DNA of 64,000 bases, from assembly GCA_958298945.1 (NCBI GenBank), contig OY282606.1, forward strand, positions 74,325,622 through 74,389,621. The letters are read 5' to 3'. Source of the DNA: Atherix ibis. Its lineage: Eukaryota; Arthropoda; Insecta; Diptera; Athericidae. The position numbers and the translations under genes are program-made. Of the stretch, positions 43,101 to 56,343 are shown in pieces. Position 1 is the first letter of the stretch. Each line of letters starts with the position of its first letter. Under the pieces are notes generated by a model that was not told the origin of the DNA, did not search any database, and worked only from the letters and a program-made list of their open reading frames with translations.

Positions 43101-46100
43101 TTAACGAAGACATCTCTCAGCCGCCGAAAAATATAAAGCTGACCTGAAGGCCACTCCTTTTTCGCTGGTCCATTCTCTTGAATTCTCATATCTTCTATAT
43201 TTTATTTCTATTGTATTTATTATTTTCTTTTAGTTTTTATAAAATATTTGTTTGAGCCACGAATGTAATTATTTTTTTTTTTTGATTATTAAATCTATTG
43301 ATTTGCAAAATGCAAAGAACGCAGAATTCAATATGATGAAAATGAAACAAATATCAAATAGATGAAGAAAAATATCGTGGCTCGAAAAAATTCTGACCGG
43401 ACGAACTTTTGATCGAGTTCGCATGTAATCACTGCGCGAACATTGTTTGAGAAATCGAGCCTGTATGTTAATTGAGACATTTTCATTTCTCTTCTAAAAA
43501 GTCGAACCAAAATGTTCGAAATGAGTCAATTATTCGTCTATCAGTCAACTGGTGTAATAGGTGTTAAGAAGTTTGTTCCATTGAACAAATTTAAGATGAA
43601 TATTTATATAAAAATATATTGCTGCCTATTGTCCAGGAGTCGAAGAAATTGGTGATATTGCCTGCTTAGTTCTAGTATTTTACTTCTTGTGCAAAATTTA
43701 TTTCGCAGGAACCGAACTTCAGTATCTTGTGGTATGGCATAGCCATTAAGAAGTATGGGAAGGGATGGTTAGCTGTGGAGAGTAAAAGTTACGTGGAAAA
43801 GTTTATGTTTGTTAGCTTTAATTCTCTATTTGGTGAATTAAGTTTAGAGTATATCAATTTAGATTTGAAAAATTTAAAAAATGTGTTGATATGTTTTGCT
43901 GGATGCAGGGCTAGCCATATTGTCTGCACATGAAGCGAAGAAGTTGTAAAAACGAATAAAAATATTTGCAGTGTAAATATTGTAGTGAATGCGGTCAAGT
44001 ATACTTCCTTTTGGGACAGCAGCCAAAATCGGAGTGAACCGTTAAAACAAAATCATTTATTTGTCTAGAAATTGTGTGAAAGGAAAGATTCTGTTGAGTA
44101 TTCAGAGTAAGCTCAAGTGCTTAACTCAGTCAAAAGCTTGATTTTTATATGAAAATACACCAGGACAATACTCTTATCTTTCTAAATAGGATGTAATGAT
44201 CAAGAGCTGGCTGACACTACTGGGTTAATTAATATATAAATATTTATATTATTTCTATATTAAAATATTAGTTATTGATTAGTTGTGGACTAAAATATTA
44301 TTCAGGACCATAATTTATAAAGAAATAATATTGTAGCCTATAAAAAATTTATAATAAATAAATTTTAATTTATTATAAAATAAATTATTTATTTTATAAA
44401 TAATATTTTATTATTTAAATAAAATTAGTATATTGATCTTTTTAATATTAATATAATAAAATAACTTATAGTTAAAATTCACGATGAGCAAAAAATATTT
44501 ATTATTTGAAAAAGTAAATAATGTGTTTTTAAAATTATGTCCATAAAGGGCATTGTTTTTTTCTTAGAAACTTTTAAAATTATGTCCTGTACTAAAAGGA
44601 CACAATTTTAAAAATACATTATTTACTTTTTCAAATAATAAATATTTTTTGCTCATCGTGAATTTATTTTATTAACCTGTGGGCTAATATGTACGAGGAC
44701 AATATCATAAGTCATTGACTAATGCAAAGGTATAGCTGATATCAGCGAAACTATATTTTTTATCATCTGGCATTCTTAAAAGATACCATATACAATTTTC
44801 TTTATAGCATTGGGTTATTAGTTTAGTTTTGAGAGCTATTAAAAGGAGACAAGGTTTGTTTTTTTATGAATATGGAGAAGAGTGAATTTTGTGTATTAAT
44901 AAAACAATGATTTTCTAAGAAAAAGAAAACAATATTTGAAACAAAAGCTATGCTTGGAATGTGTTATGGAGACTCCTCACCATCGAATAGAATTATTCAG
45001 AAGTGGGTTACTGAATTTTGTTGCGGTCGTACGAGCACAAGTGACGCTGAGCGCCCAAGACGTCTAATTTAGGTCCAGGATTTAGTTTTAAAAGACTGTC
45101 GAATAAAAGTGTATGAAATAGCTGGGATGAAAAACATCAAGAAAAAATATGTGGGCAATTGAACTTTTGCGAATGAAAAAACTATCGGCGAGATATATGC
45201 CGTGTTTACTAACACCTGACCCCAGGTTCAATAGAGTGTTTGGACATTTTTAAACGTAATCGAAATAAATGTTTGCATCGATTCATGTTTGTTAATTAAA
45301 CACTGATTCATTATAACATACCAGAAGCCAAAGTTCGGTCACAACAATGGACTCCTACCAGTGAACATGCAAAAAACGGTTGCATCGCCCGAAAAAGTTA
45401 TCCGGAACTGTTTTCTGGGATAAACATGCTACAATATAATCTTCATCGAATATCTTGGAATAGGAAAAACGATAATAGAACATTATTAGACATCATTAAT
45501 AAATCAGTTAAATAATTAAATCAAGATAAAACAACCGCATTAGAGGCAGAAAAAAATTATCTTTTATCAAGACAATGCACGCGTGCATATTAGTGTCATC
45601 GCCATGGCAAAATTCCATAAGTTAAGATAGAATTTGCTTTGGCATTCATAGGATTTAGTTCCCTGCAATTATTTTCTACTTCGGAATGAGAAAACCTGGT
45701 TCGCTAAAAAAAGATTTGGCTCAAACAAATGCATATTTTTTAGAGTTGGAAAGGTCGTATTTTTTATATGCATAAATTTTACATATAACAATGTTTTTTT
45801 CTTGTCAAAGCTAACTATTAATCATAAAATCCTTGTATATTTATTATAAAATTTTTCGTTGGCTATTCATAAGGATAATTTTATTTTATATGACGTAACT
45901 TTATAGTTAATTTAAAAAAAAAGAAGATTTAATTTAAAATAAAGTGGCCTTATTCCTTTATGCTTTTCCCAATCGACGTAGTTTTCAATTTACTTTTAAT
46001 GGTATATTTTCCTTCAATGTAAATATTAACTAAGATATACGACATTTAAATGATTTTATTTAAATTAAAGTATCAATTTAAGATACAAGTCGTACCATAT

Positions 46101-49100
46101 AATACTAGAGAAATTAGTCTATTTTGCGGTATATATAAGCAAAGATTTCTTTCCAATGAAATTTATAGTAACATAATTATATTATAGGAAGGAATAAAAT
46201 ATAGTAAATGTATGGATGAAACATGTACATATATCATATATGTGTGTATCTATTGCTACGAACAATATTTTAAGTTTACTATTTTATAACTTGGGAATAT
46301 TGTTGCATCTAAATCACATAAATTTACTTGTATATTTTCACTACTGATATTTTGAGATATTCAAACATTAATCTTGTTTGTTAGTATTTTTTATAGTAAA
46401 CTGCTGTCAGGAGGGATTTGACTAGTTTATTTACTTGTACGTGCATCTCGTATTTGGGGAAAGAAATGCTTCATTTAGCACATGAAAATTTAATATAATC
46501 AAAAATTTATTTCGGTTTTAGGATATACAGAGTGCATTAAAGATTCATATTTTTATAAAAATAATGTAAATTACATAAAGTGTTCATTTTGTTTGTAAAA
46601 ATATAAAATAATTTTTTTTTATAGAAATTATAATTTTATGAGCACATTTATTAAATTCTTTTTATATAAGCATTTCGAGAGCGATATTTTGAAGATACTT
46701 GTGTATTGCCCTTTTTGTTTATTTTTTGTTTATAGACTTATTAAAAATTAATATTACAAACGAGCAACTACCCTTCAGAAGTGTTATGGTAACTAATGAA
46801 GAAGCATCAAATATTCTGTTTTTGAATTTGGGTTATAATGGGTAGTTTTATTTTGAACTTTAAGACACAAAGGTGAAATACAATAACTATCGTAGAAGTT
46901 ACCTTTGTTTTCACGGTATTTAAGATCTTATAATTTAGTTCAAATGTTTCTTTAAATAATCAGTAAAAAATAATCAAACTTAAAGATCGCTAAATAGCTT
47001 CATAGTCGTGGTACTGCTTTGTAGCCCTGGGCTCATGTCATAGAAACCTTACATACAAAACTCACAAAGAAAATATTAGTGATTATAAATTGAAATTTTC
47101 ATAGTCCTCATTTATTGTAAAAAATTTTATAAAATAAATAATTTCATTTCAATTGTAATTAGTTCTTCTTATGATTATTCTTCTAAATTTAATTTCAAAT
47201 ATTTTAATGAACAAAAAAAAAGCATCATAATTTTTATTAGTTTTAATTATATTTTCGATCAAATAAATTTAATAAAAAATTTTGATAAAATAAAAATAAA
47301 TTGACAAATTCTTCAAGAAAGCTTTAATTTTGAAAATTAATTTATGTTTAATGCAGTAAAATAAATTTATAGAAAATAATATTAAAAGTTATGATTTTAT
47401 TTAGAAAATTAGCCCACTTAGCATAATTTTTTTTAGAATTATTTTATTTTTGACAACAAAAAAACATTGTAGAAAAAAAAATTGACATTGAATTACATTA
47501 AAAAGGCTGAATTGAATTTTTAAAAAATTATTAACAAAGGCTGAATTGAATTTTTAAAAAAATCTATTATTAGTGTATGAAATCTTCAGAAATAAAATAT
47601 TTTCATGAAATATTTAAACAGGGTTTTGTTCAGGGAGTCGCTCTATTCAGAGGACCTTCGAGCATTAAAATATTTTTTTTTTTGTATATTCAACACAATA
47701 TTTTTTATATATTTTTTCACATAATATCCTTTTTTATATTAATTACGCCATATACAGATTTAAGCTAAATTAAATAATAGGTTTGGAAAAATTTCAAGTA
47801 AATTATTATATTTTTCAGATATGTTCTAACATAAAATTTTTTTAAAATTACAAATATTCTTATTATGATAGATTTATTTATTTTTAAATTTATTGCTATA
47901 TAAGATAATATCCAATAAGGAAATTTTGTAGTCTTTATATTTAATCAATATATGTGCTCATTATTCTATTAGCACATCTTATAATCTGAGTTTATATTTT
48001 AAAAAAAGCCTATGTACAAAATTAAAATTTTATAAATGTTTGTATTGATACACAAAAGTGAAATACAAAAAAAGCAAATTTAAATATAAAAGTTATTTTT
48101 CAGAGTTTAAGAAATATTTCTGGTAATAGTAATATATTATTTTTAATCTTAATTATTCTCAGAAATTCTCTTAGCACTATTGAAATTCCAGATAAGTGTA
48201 CAGAATATATAAAAGTTTATAAATAAAATTGCCTACTCTCAATATTTGTACTCTATGCAAATGAGTTAATACCATTGATAATAACAAAATTCTTTGAATA
48301 AAAATGTGTAATATCGCGATTCATCTGTGAAATTTCTATATAGATTTCTACATTTCTAAAAGGGGATGTTTTGCTAAATGTAATAAGATGCAAATAAGCT
48401 AACATACGAGTAAATAGTATGTGTAAAACGTATAAATTTATTAGTTAAAGTTTAAGTTTAACTAAAGAATATGTAAGCTATTTAATGACAAAATAAATTT
48501 TTACAAAATTCGAAATATACAATTTTTAAATAAAAACTATTTCATACTTAATTCAACGGTACCAAATATGTAAGTTAAATTTAATAAAATCCAATTAAGT
48601 ATTTAGTTCAAAAAATTTACTTAAATTTTGTATGTCCCTTTTAAAAATTTATATATAAATAAAACAGATATAAATTTGCTAAAAAAAAATTGTTTTATAT
48701 ATGCAGTTTATTCAATTAACGAAAATATTAACTTTCCACAAAGAAATTTTAATAAATTATTTTTACCCTTATATTTTATAATAATTTATTTATATAATTC
48801 TACATATGATTTTTCACTATAATATGGCTTGTTTTAAAAGAACAATTATTCTACATATTCAAATCACATTGAAACATTATTTAATGCTCGTATATAAGCA
48901 CAAAAAATACCACATTCATTATTAGTCATACTTTATTTAATATTTAAAAATTGTACAAATTCGGAATATTTTTTTTTTAATTGTGAAGATTTTTTTAAAT
49001 TTTTTTATTTATTTATATTAATTTTTTTATAGTATATAAAGTTTGAATAAATTTCTATTTGGTATTAAGTTTAAAGTTATTTTTTTTTGAAAAAAATTAT

Positions 49101-52100
49101 AATCACATTGTAGTTAAATTCGATAATAGTCACTCTGAGGAATGATTCAGGACGCGTATGAAAGTCAACTGAAAGCTCTCAATCGAACAATGTCCTTTTT
49201 ATAGCTTTTTCTTCGTGGCATGTTTGGACATGACACTAGCATAAGTGCATTTTCTATGCTTATATTGGTGATATTAGAGTTATTTTACGAGAAAAAGTAA
49301 TATCGTAACGATATCCTTAAACGTTTTTCTTATTTTCGATTAAAGTTTGCTTATATTCATTCGTATACATCAAAGTTCATCGAATTACATACTCTTAGTA
49401 TGAGTATTTGTAATTATCTAATGTACTCGTATCTCTATTCGATTGATATAGTAGCTAATAAAGTACTTTAAATATAGTTAGTCAATGTTTCTTGATTATG
49501 AAATTTTGATAATTTATAAGTAAAGTTCCGAAAATTAAAGCAAATTTATAGCAAAATTGATTAGTATCATCAAAAAAATATTGCACAACTATACATATTT
49601 GAAATAAATTGAAATTCTGGAATTAACTTAAAATAAGAGAAATTTTTATAAACGTTTGCAAAGTAATATTTCTAAGAAAATTATGTAAAAAAATTTATAG
49701 TAAATTATCAATTTAAACTAAAAATTTATGCAAACGGGGGTCAAATATTTTATATTTCTATTTAATTTGCAAAGAAAACTTCTTAAAACTTGGCTGATTA
49801 CGTAGGCTACTATATATATTTCTGGCCTAGGCAACACTAAGTGTTGCCAGGTGCGATCTGACATTTCCATTGGAAAGTTTGACATTTTTTAGCATAAACG
49901 TACTCAGAACGTTTTGACGTACGACTATCATTTGTGTTGTTTACAGTGACTTGAAAAAATCAATTTGGCAAAAAAATGGAATTAACTCGTGAACATTTTC
50001 GTGCGATCATTTTTCACAACTTTCGACGTGGATTATCACGACAAGAGTGCATCGATGAACTTAAATCTTTGTATGGCTATGAAGCACCATCCTATAGCAC
50101 TGTGAAAAACTGGTACAACGAATTCAATCGTGGCCGACGCTCGCTCAAAGACGAATTCCGTGAAGGTCGTCCAAAAACAGCCGTTGTTCCAGAAAACATC
50201 GATGCCGTACGTGAACTGATAATGCAAGACCGTCATGTGACATACCGTGAGATAGAGGCATGCCTAGGCATTTCTCCCACCAGCATACATTCGATATTGC
50301 ATGAACACCTGGCCGTAAAAAAGGTTTGTTCTCGTTGGATCCCGCACAATTTGACAATCGCTCAAAAAAAGGCTCGTGTGGATTGGTGTAAAGAAATGCT
50401 GAAAAAATACGATCGCGGTGCTTCAAAAGACGTTTATAAGATCGTCACAGGTGACGAATCATGGATCTATGCGTATGAGCCCGAAACAAAACAGCAATCG
50501 ACCGTGTGGGTCTTCCAAGACGAGTCAAATCCAACGAAAGTTGTTCGTGGAAGAAGCACTTCGAAGCAAATGGTCGCTTGTTTCTTTGGCAAAACTGGTC
50601 ATGTGGCGACTGTTCCGCTTGTGCAACGTAGGACGGTCAATTCTGAGTGGTACACCACCATTTGTTTGCCTGAAGTCTTCGGAGAAATTCGAAAAACGAA
50701 CAAGAGAAGTCGAATCATTGTGCACCATGACAATGCGAGCTCTCACACATCGGCTCAAACCAGCGCCTTTTTGACCGGACAAAACGTCGAATTGATGGGT
50801 CATCCTCCGTACAGCCCTGACTTGGCACCCAATGACTTCTTTTTATTCCCACACATCAAGAAAAAAATGCGTGGTCAACGATTTTCGTCGCCAGAAGATG
50901 CTGTTGAAGCATTCAAAAACCATGTTTTGGAGGTGTCTCAATCGGAGTGGAAAAAGTGCTTCGAAAATTGGTTTGAGCGCATGCAAAAGTGTATAAATCT
51001 TGATGGAGAATATTTTGAAAAACAATAAAACCTTTTTCGTTGATAAATATTCGCATTTTCATTATTAGGCCAGAAATATATATAGTAGCCCACGTATTAT
51101 GGGTTTGCCAGTAATAATTATGAAATTAGAGAATTCAGATTTGAACCAAGAATTTAAAAAATGGGATTCACGCGTAGAAATATTTTGTTGGTAATAATTA
51201 CAACTTATTAGATTAACAATAAAATACGTGTAAGTGATAATACTTCATTATTTTTGAAAAAAATGTAGGTACTATATACGAACTCTAGGCATATGTATAA
51301 TCATGATCCTATTTTATATAGCCCTCTGGTATGGCGATATTGAATAGCAAACGTACTCTAGTTCCAAAATGGTTAGAACTTTGTATAACGAAATGGCGAT
51401 TAGAATTCACATTTCGTTAATAATATTACTTGAAATGATAACCAAAAAAATTCTTCAAAATAATATAGTAATAAATTGGCCCTATAGTATGTGTGGTGAA
51501 CCAAGTCGCCTGATCTCAAACAAGTCCTCTTTTTATTATAATATGTTAATATACACATTTTATTATGTACGAGAACTTGAATTTCCGCGGGTTACGTATA
51601 TTCGACTTTCAATTTTTTGTGGTGTTATGTTGGTACTCATGTCTCTGACTTATGCCGACAAGTTTAGCCATTTTGAATGTTCAGTTAATTTTTGAAAGCT
51701 GCTTTGCTTGGACGTGTTTTGGCACGTCTTCGATTTTTGCCCACTTTCGACCAAAAACAGCATCGCATTAAGATTGCTAAGGAACTGTTGGACTCTGTCC
51801 GCGACGACCCAAATTTGCTCCAGAGGGTCATAACTGGTGACGAATCATAAGTTTATGGTTATGACGTGGAAACGAGCCAAGACCGAAAAAAGCGCACCAA
51901 GTTCGGTTGAATGTGAAGGTTTTGCTTACAGTTTTCTTCGATTGCAGGGATGTGGTGCATCATAAGTTCTTACCACAGGGTAGAACGGTCAATAAGGAAT
52001 AGTACCTGCAAGTTATGTGCAAGTTGCGTGAAGTAATCCGCCAAAAACGCCCGGATTTGTGGAAGAACAAAAATTGGCTTTTGCACTATGATAACGCCCC

Positions 52101-55100
52101 TGCTCACGCATCGTTGCTTGTGCGCAAATTTACGCCACCGTATTCCCCAGATCCAGCCCCTGTAACTTTTTCTTGTTCCTGAAACAGATTCTTTGATAAT
52201 CCATTTTTTGAAATGGGCAAAGCAGCTGTCAAAAATTAACTGAACATTCAAAATGGCCGAACGTGTCGGCATAAGTGAGAGACATGAGTACTAACATAAC
52301 TCCACATATCGAAAATCGAATATACGTAACCCGCGGAAATTCAAAATTTGCAGTTTCCATGAGGGTAACAAAGGGAAATAGGGGTTCATAAAATTTCATA
52401 CATAAGTATACAGTGAAAAAATGGCAATAGAAACAAATGTGTCGAATAAAAATTTTGTTAATGCCTTGATTTAATTATATTGAAATGCATCAGTTTTTTG
52501 CGTAGCAGTGCAGATAAGTAATGATATTGGAATCACTGAGAGTGCTCTGGCAAAACTGTAGCATGCTTGTTTGTCCCTGCTAGCTGCGAAAACCAAGTTT
52601 AAACCTCGGTTATAGATGACAGCGAGATTTTCAGTAGCGATGATAGCGAGATTTTCAGTTTTTAAATCGTGGAGAAGCACTGATGTCCTCTCGCATTCCT
52701 TATCAAGGGCATTGGTTTTTCATTAATATAAAGTCTTTTTGGTGTCTCGAAAAGTGGTAGAAGACATACTCAGCTCAATGAAACCTACAAATTGTTGAAT
52801 ATTAATATAGTATTGGATTTAAGTTACGTTCACATTATTTAATAATGTATTGTCATTATAGTAGGCGCTTCTTTTATCGGTAAAAATTTTATTCTTCTGA
52901 CATTTGTCAGTAAACAGTTTTTTTCCTTTTTTTTTCTTCTATCAAATTTTTTTACTAAAACTGTTTGTCAGTTAAAACGTGTATCATCAAAAATATGTGA
53001 CAGTAAAAAATTTAGTCACGAAAAGTTTTGCCAAAAAAAATTATTGTCTGGAAATTTCTTACTAGTTAAAGTTTATTACAGTAAAAATTTTACAAGATAA
53101 AATATTTGTCAAATTAAATTGTTTTTAGCAAAGTTTTTGTCTGTTTAATTTTATATTCAGAAAAATGTTTTTCTGTTTAATTCTTGGTAAACATTAAAGA
53201 ATTTTCTTTAAATTCAAATTAGTTAATTTCAGTAAAAATTTAAGATGGAAAATATTTTTTCACTAAAGTAAAAATTTCTATAAACAAATGATTTTAATCA
53301 CCAAAAATATTTTGCAATTAATATTTTTATCTAAAAAATTTTTCGCAGATAAAAGTTTTGTCTAGTAAAATTTTTTCCCATTTCAGTTAAAATTTTTTTC
53401 AGTGAAAAAATTTACGTCGGATTTATCTCAGTTAAAAATTGTTTGTTAGCAAAATTTTCGTCAGCAAAAATATCGGTTGATAAAATTTACGTCGGTATTT
53501 TAGCAAAAATTTTTCTCGGTTCAAATTCTTGTTAGTAAAATTGTTGTCAGTTAAAATTGTTGGCAACGTTTTTGACTTTACAAAATATTTGTCAGAATAA
53601 TTTTCGTCTTCAAAAATTAGTCAGCTAGCCATTTTGGTCTGCAAACATTTTTTCCAGTTGAAATTTTTTTTAAGGTAAATTTTTTTTACTAAAACTTTAT
53701 ATCAGTTAAAATTTTTTTACCGTAAAATTATTGTCAGTAAAAATTTTGTCAGCAAAAATATTGGTCTATAAAATTTTTGCTTAGTAAAAATGTTATATTC
53801 ATAACTACATTGTAGTTTTGTCTACTGGTATCTAACAGCCCTAAAGTTACAATTTAGTATGGAGCATCTGACATTGCAAAAACGTGTTGAAGTTATAAAT
53901 TTTTTTTGTATGAATACGTAAAGAAAACTACATGACTTTTTTTTAGTGTTTTATTCGTATAAAATTCAATTGACATAACAGCTGCAGGTAAAAGTTTATG
54001 AAGAAGTGCTCGAGTTTTACAGCTCGGTATAGACGACCAACATTTTTAACAAAAAATCATTATGAACGATGAAGCACACTTCGACTTGGCTGGATTTGTT
54101 AAGAAGCAGAATAGCCGCTATTGGGGCACTGAAAACCCTCAATTGATATACCCTTGTAGAATAACTGTATGGTGCAGCATCTAGGCCGGCGGAATCATTG
54201 GGCCCTATTTCTTTGAGGATGCTGGAGGCAATGCTGTATCAATTGCTGGTGACCGCTATCGGGACATGTTGGAAAACTTTCTCCTCCCCGAATTGAATTA
54301 ATTAGGCCTACAGAATATGTGATTCCTACAAGACTGTGCCACATCATATACAGCTCGTGCTACAATGCAAATTTTGAGAGAAATTTTTTCCGGTTGAATA
54401 ATCCACGATCCCCTGATTCGAACCCTCCCGAGTTCTTCGTATGGGGATACTTGAAGGAGAAGGTATTCACTAACAAACCAACTACAACCTCGATGCTTAA
54501 GGACAACCTTCGAACCTAAATTACTAAAGTAAGACCAGAAGTGAGCGAAAATATTTCGAAAACGTTGTTTAAAATGGCTCGTCTTTGCGCCGCGGCCAGA
54601 GACGGGCATGTGACCGACATCATATTTCATATATAATAATTACCATATAATCAATCAATAACTTATAAATGAAAAAATTGTATTTTATTTAAAATTTAAT
54701 AAAAAAAACTTCATTCAATTGGTTGTACTTATTCTTTTGTTTCAAATAGTTTTAATAAAGAATATTTAAGTTTTAGTGTTGTTTTGTTATTATTGCTCTT
54801 GTGAAGCCTATGTAAATATAAATGATGTTATCTTGGCTCCAAGGAGCTAAAAGCGATGCCAGTTGAATCCTTCTACAATTGCTATGACGAATGGAAATTA
54901 CACCTCATTCGATGTATAACTCAAACCTTTTAATTTAGACAATAAAATATCAGTTTTTCTTTGAAGTTATTTGCATTATTTCAAAAAAAATACTATTGTA
55001 TAATAGGTAAAAAATAAAATATTTTATTGAAATAAAACCAATTTAAAAAAAAACGACAAACAAATTTGCTCCCACAAAAACTTATCCGAAAATTACTGTG

Positions 55101-56303
55101 CCGCTGTATGTGTTAAACATGAATTCCATTATCATCCCTTTAAAAAAAAAGAGAATATTTCTTTTAAAGGATAAATTGATCAACAATTTGAAAATATACT
55201 TATAAATTAAACACCGTCAATTAAGCATTATCACAGAGATTTCTTATCCGTTTGAATAAGTTAAGATGATAAAAATTTTTTTTATTGTAAATCGAATAAT
55301 TTTCTCTTTCAATTCTAGGAAATTTATCAAACTCTATAGAAATTTGTAATATTTTTCAAGAATCTATAAATTTAAATATTATAATTAAAACCTTCGATTT
55401 TATTTTTAATCAAATTTTATCCTTTTCAGAAATTTTCCATTTATAGCCGAGAGTTTATTTTCAATTAATTGCACATAAATTCTATGCTTTTTAATAAAAA
55501 AATCTAACAATACTAATTAATTTACACAGGACACTGATGTAAATATTTATAACCCATGAGAGTTAGTGTCCTTCCTCACACTACGATAAGATTATTTTCA
55601 GTCAATCGGATTGCTTAGTTTTCTTTGAATTTATCCAAAATAGTTTTTTAAAAAACTACTAATATTCATCGTCAACTTCATATTATTTTGTTTCTTTACT
55701 TCTCAAACTTATAATATAGTTTATATTTTCTTACTTTATAGTTTTTGTTAAACACAGTATTTAAATTTTTAAAAATTCATTAATTTAGTTCATAGTAACT
55801 TCTTAACTAAAAATTCTTAGTTATGATTTTTTATTTTGGTTAGAAAAATTCCAATAAAACAAAATGTGATTACAAAAAATTAAATCCCATTGAATGCGAA
55901 ACTTTTTTTTTAAATCTGAATTTACTATGGCACACATAAAATGTACACTGTGCAGGCCAAAGTTTGCGTTTATCTTGTGAAAAAAATATAATTATTTTCA
56001 ATTTACTTAAGTTTTGATCTTAAATTTAGCAAAAATATTATTTATATCTTTATTATTATCAAATCAAGAATGTAATTAATAAAAAATATTCCAGTATTGC
56101 AAAATTATCCTTTACAAATCTTCTGCCTCCTCTACAAATGCTCTCATACTTTTTCCTATAAAAAAAGTGACCATGTCACAATTTTCAAAATATTTTCTTG
56201 TTTTTATTTTGTAGAAAAGTTATGTGTAATTTCCAGCTTTCACCACTTAACCGAAGTATGTAAATTACTTAAAAAAAATCCATCCTGTTCTTGCTTTGGC
56301 AGA

Positions 56304-56343
<40 letters not shown>

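Noticed and set aside
49976..51028. Domesticated SETMAR-like host gene
   Set aside because: Terminal repeats and TA duplication flank the frame and a second copy exists, so it is a mobile element.
54298..54630. Minus-strand frame of 110 codons
   Set aside because: Shadow of the DD41D relic on the plus strand.
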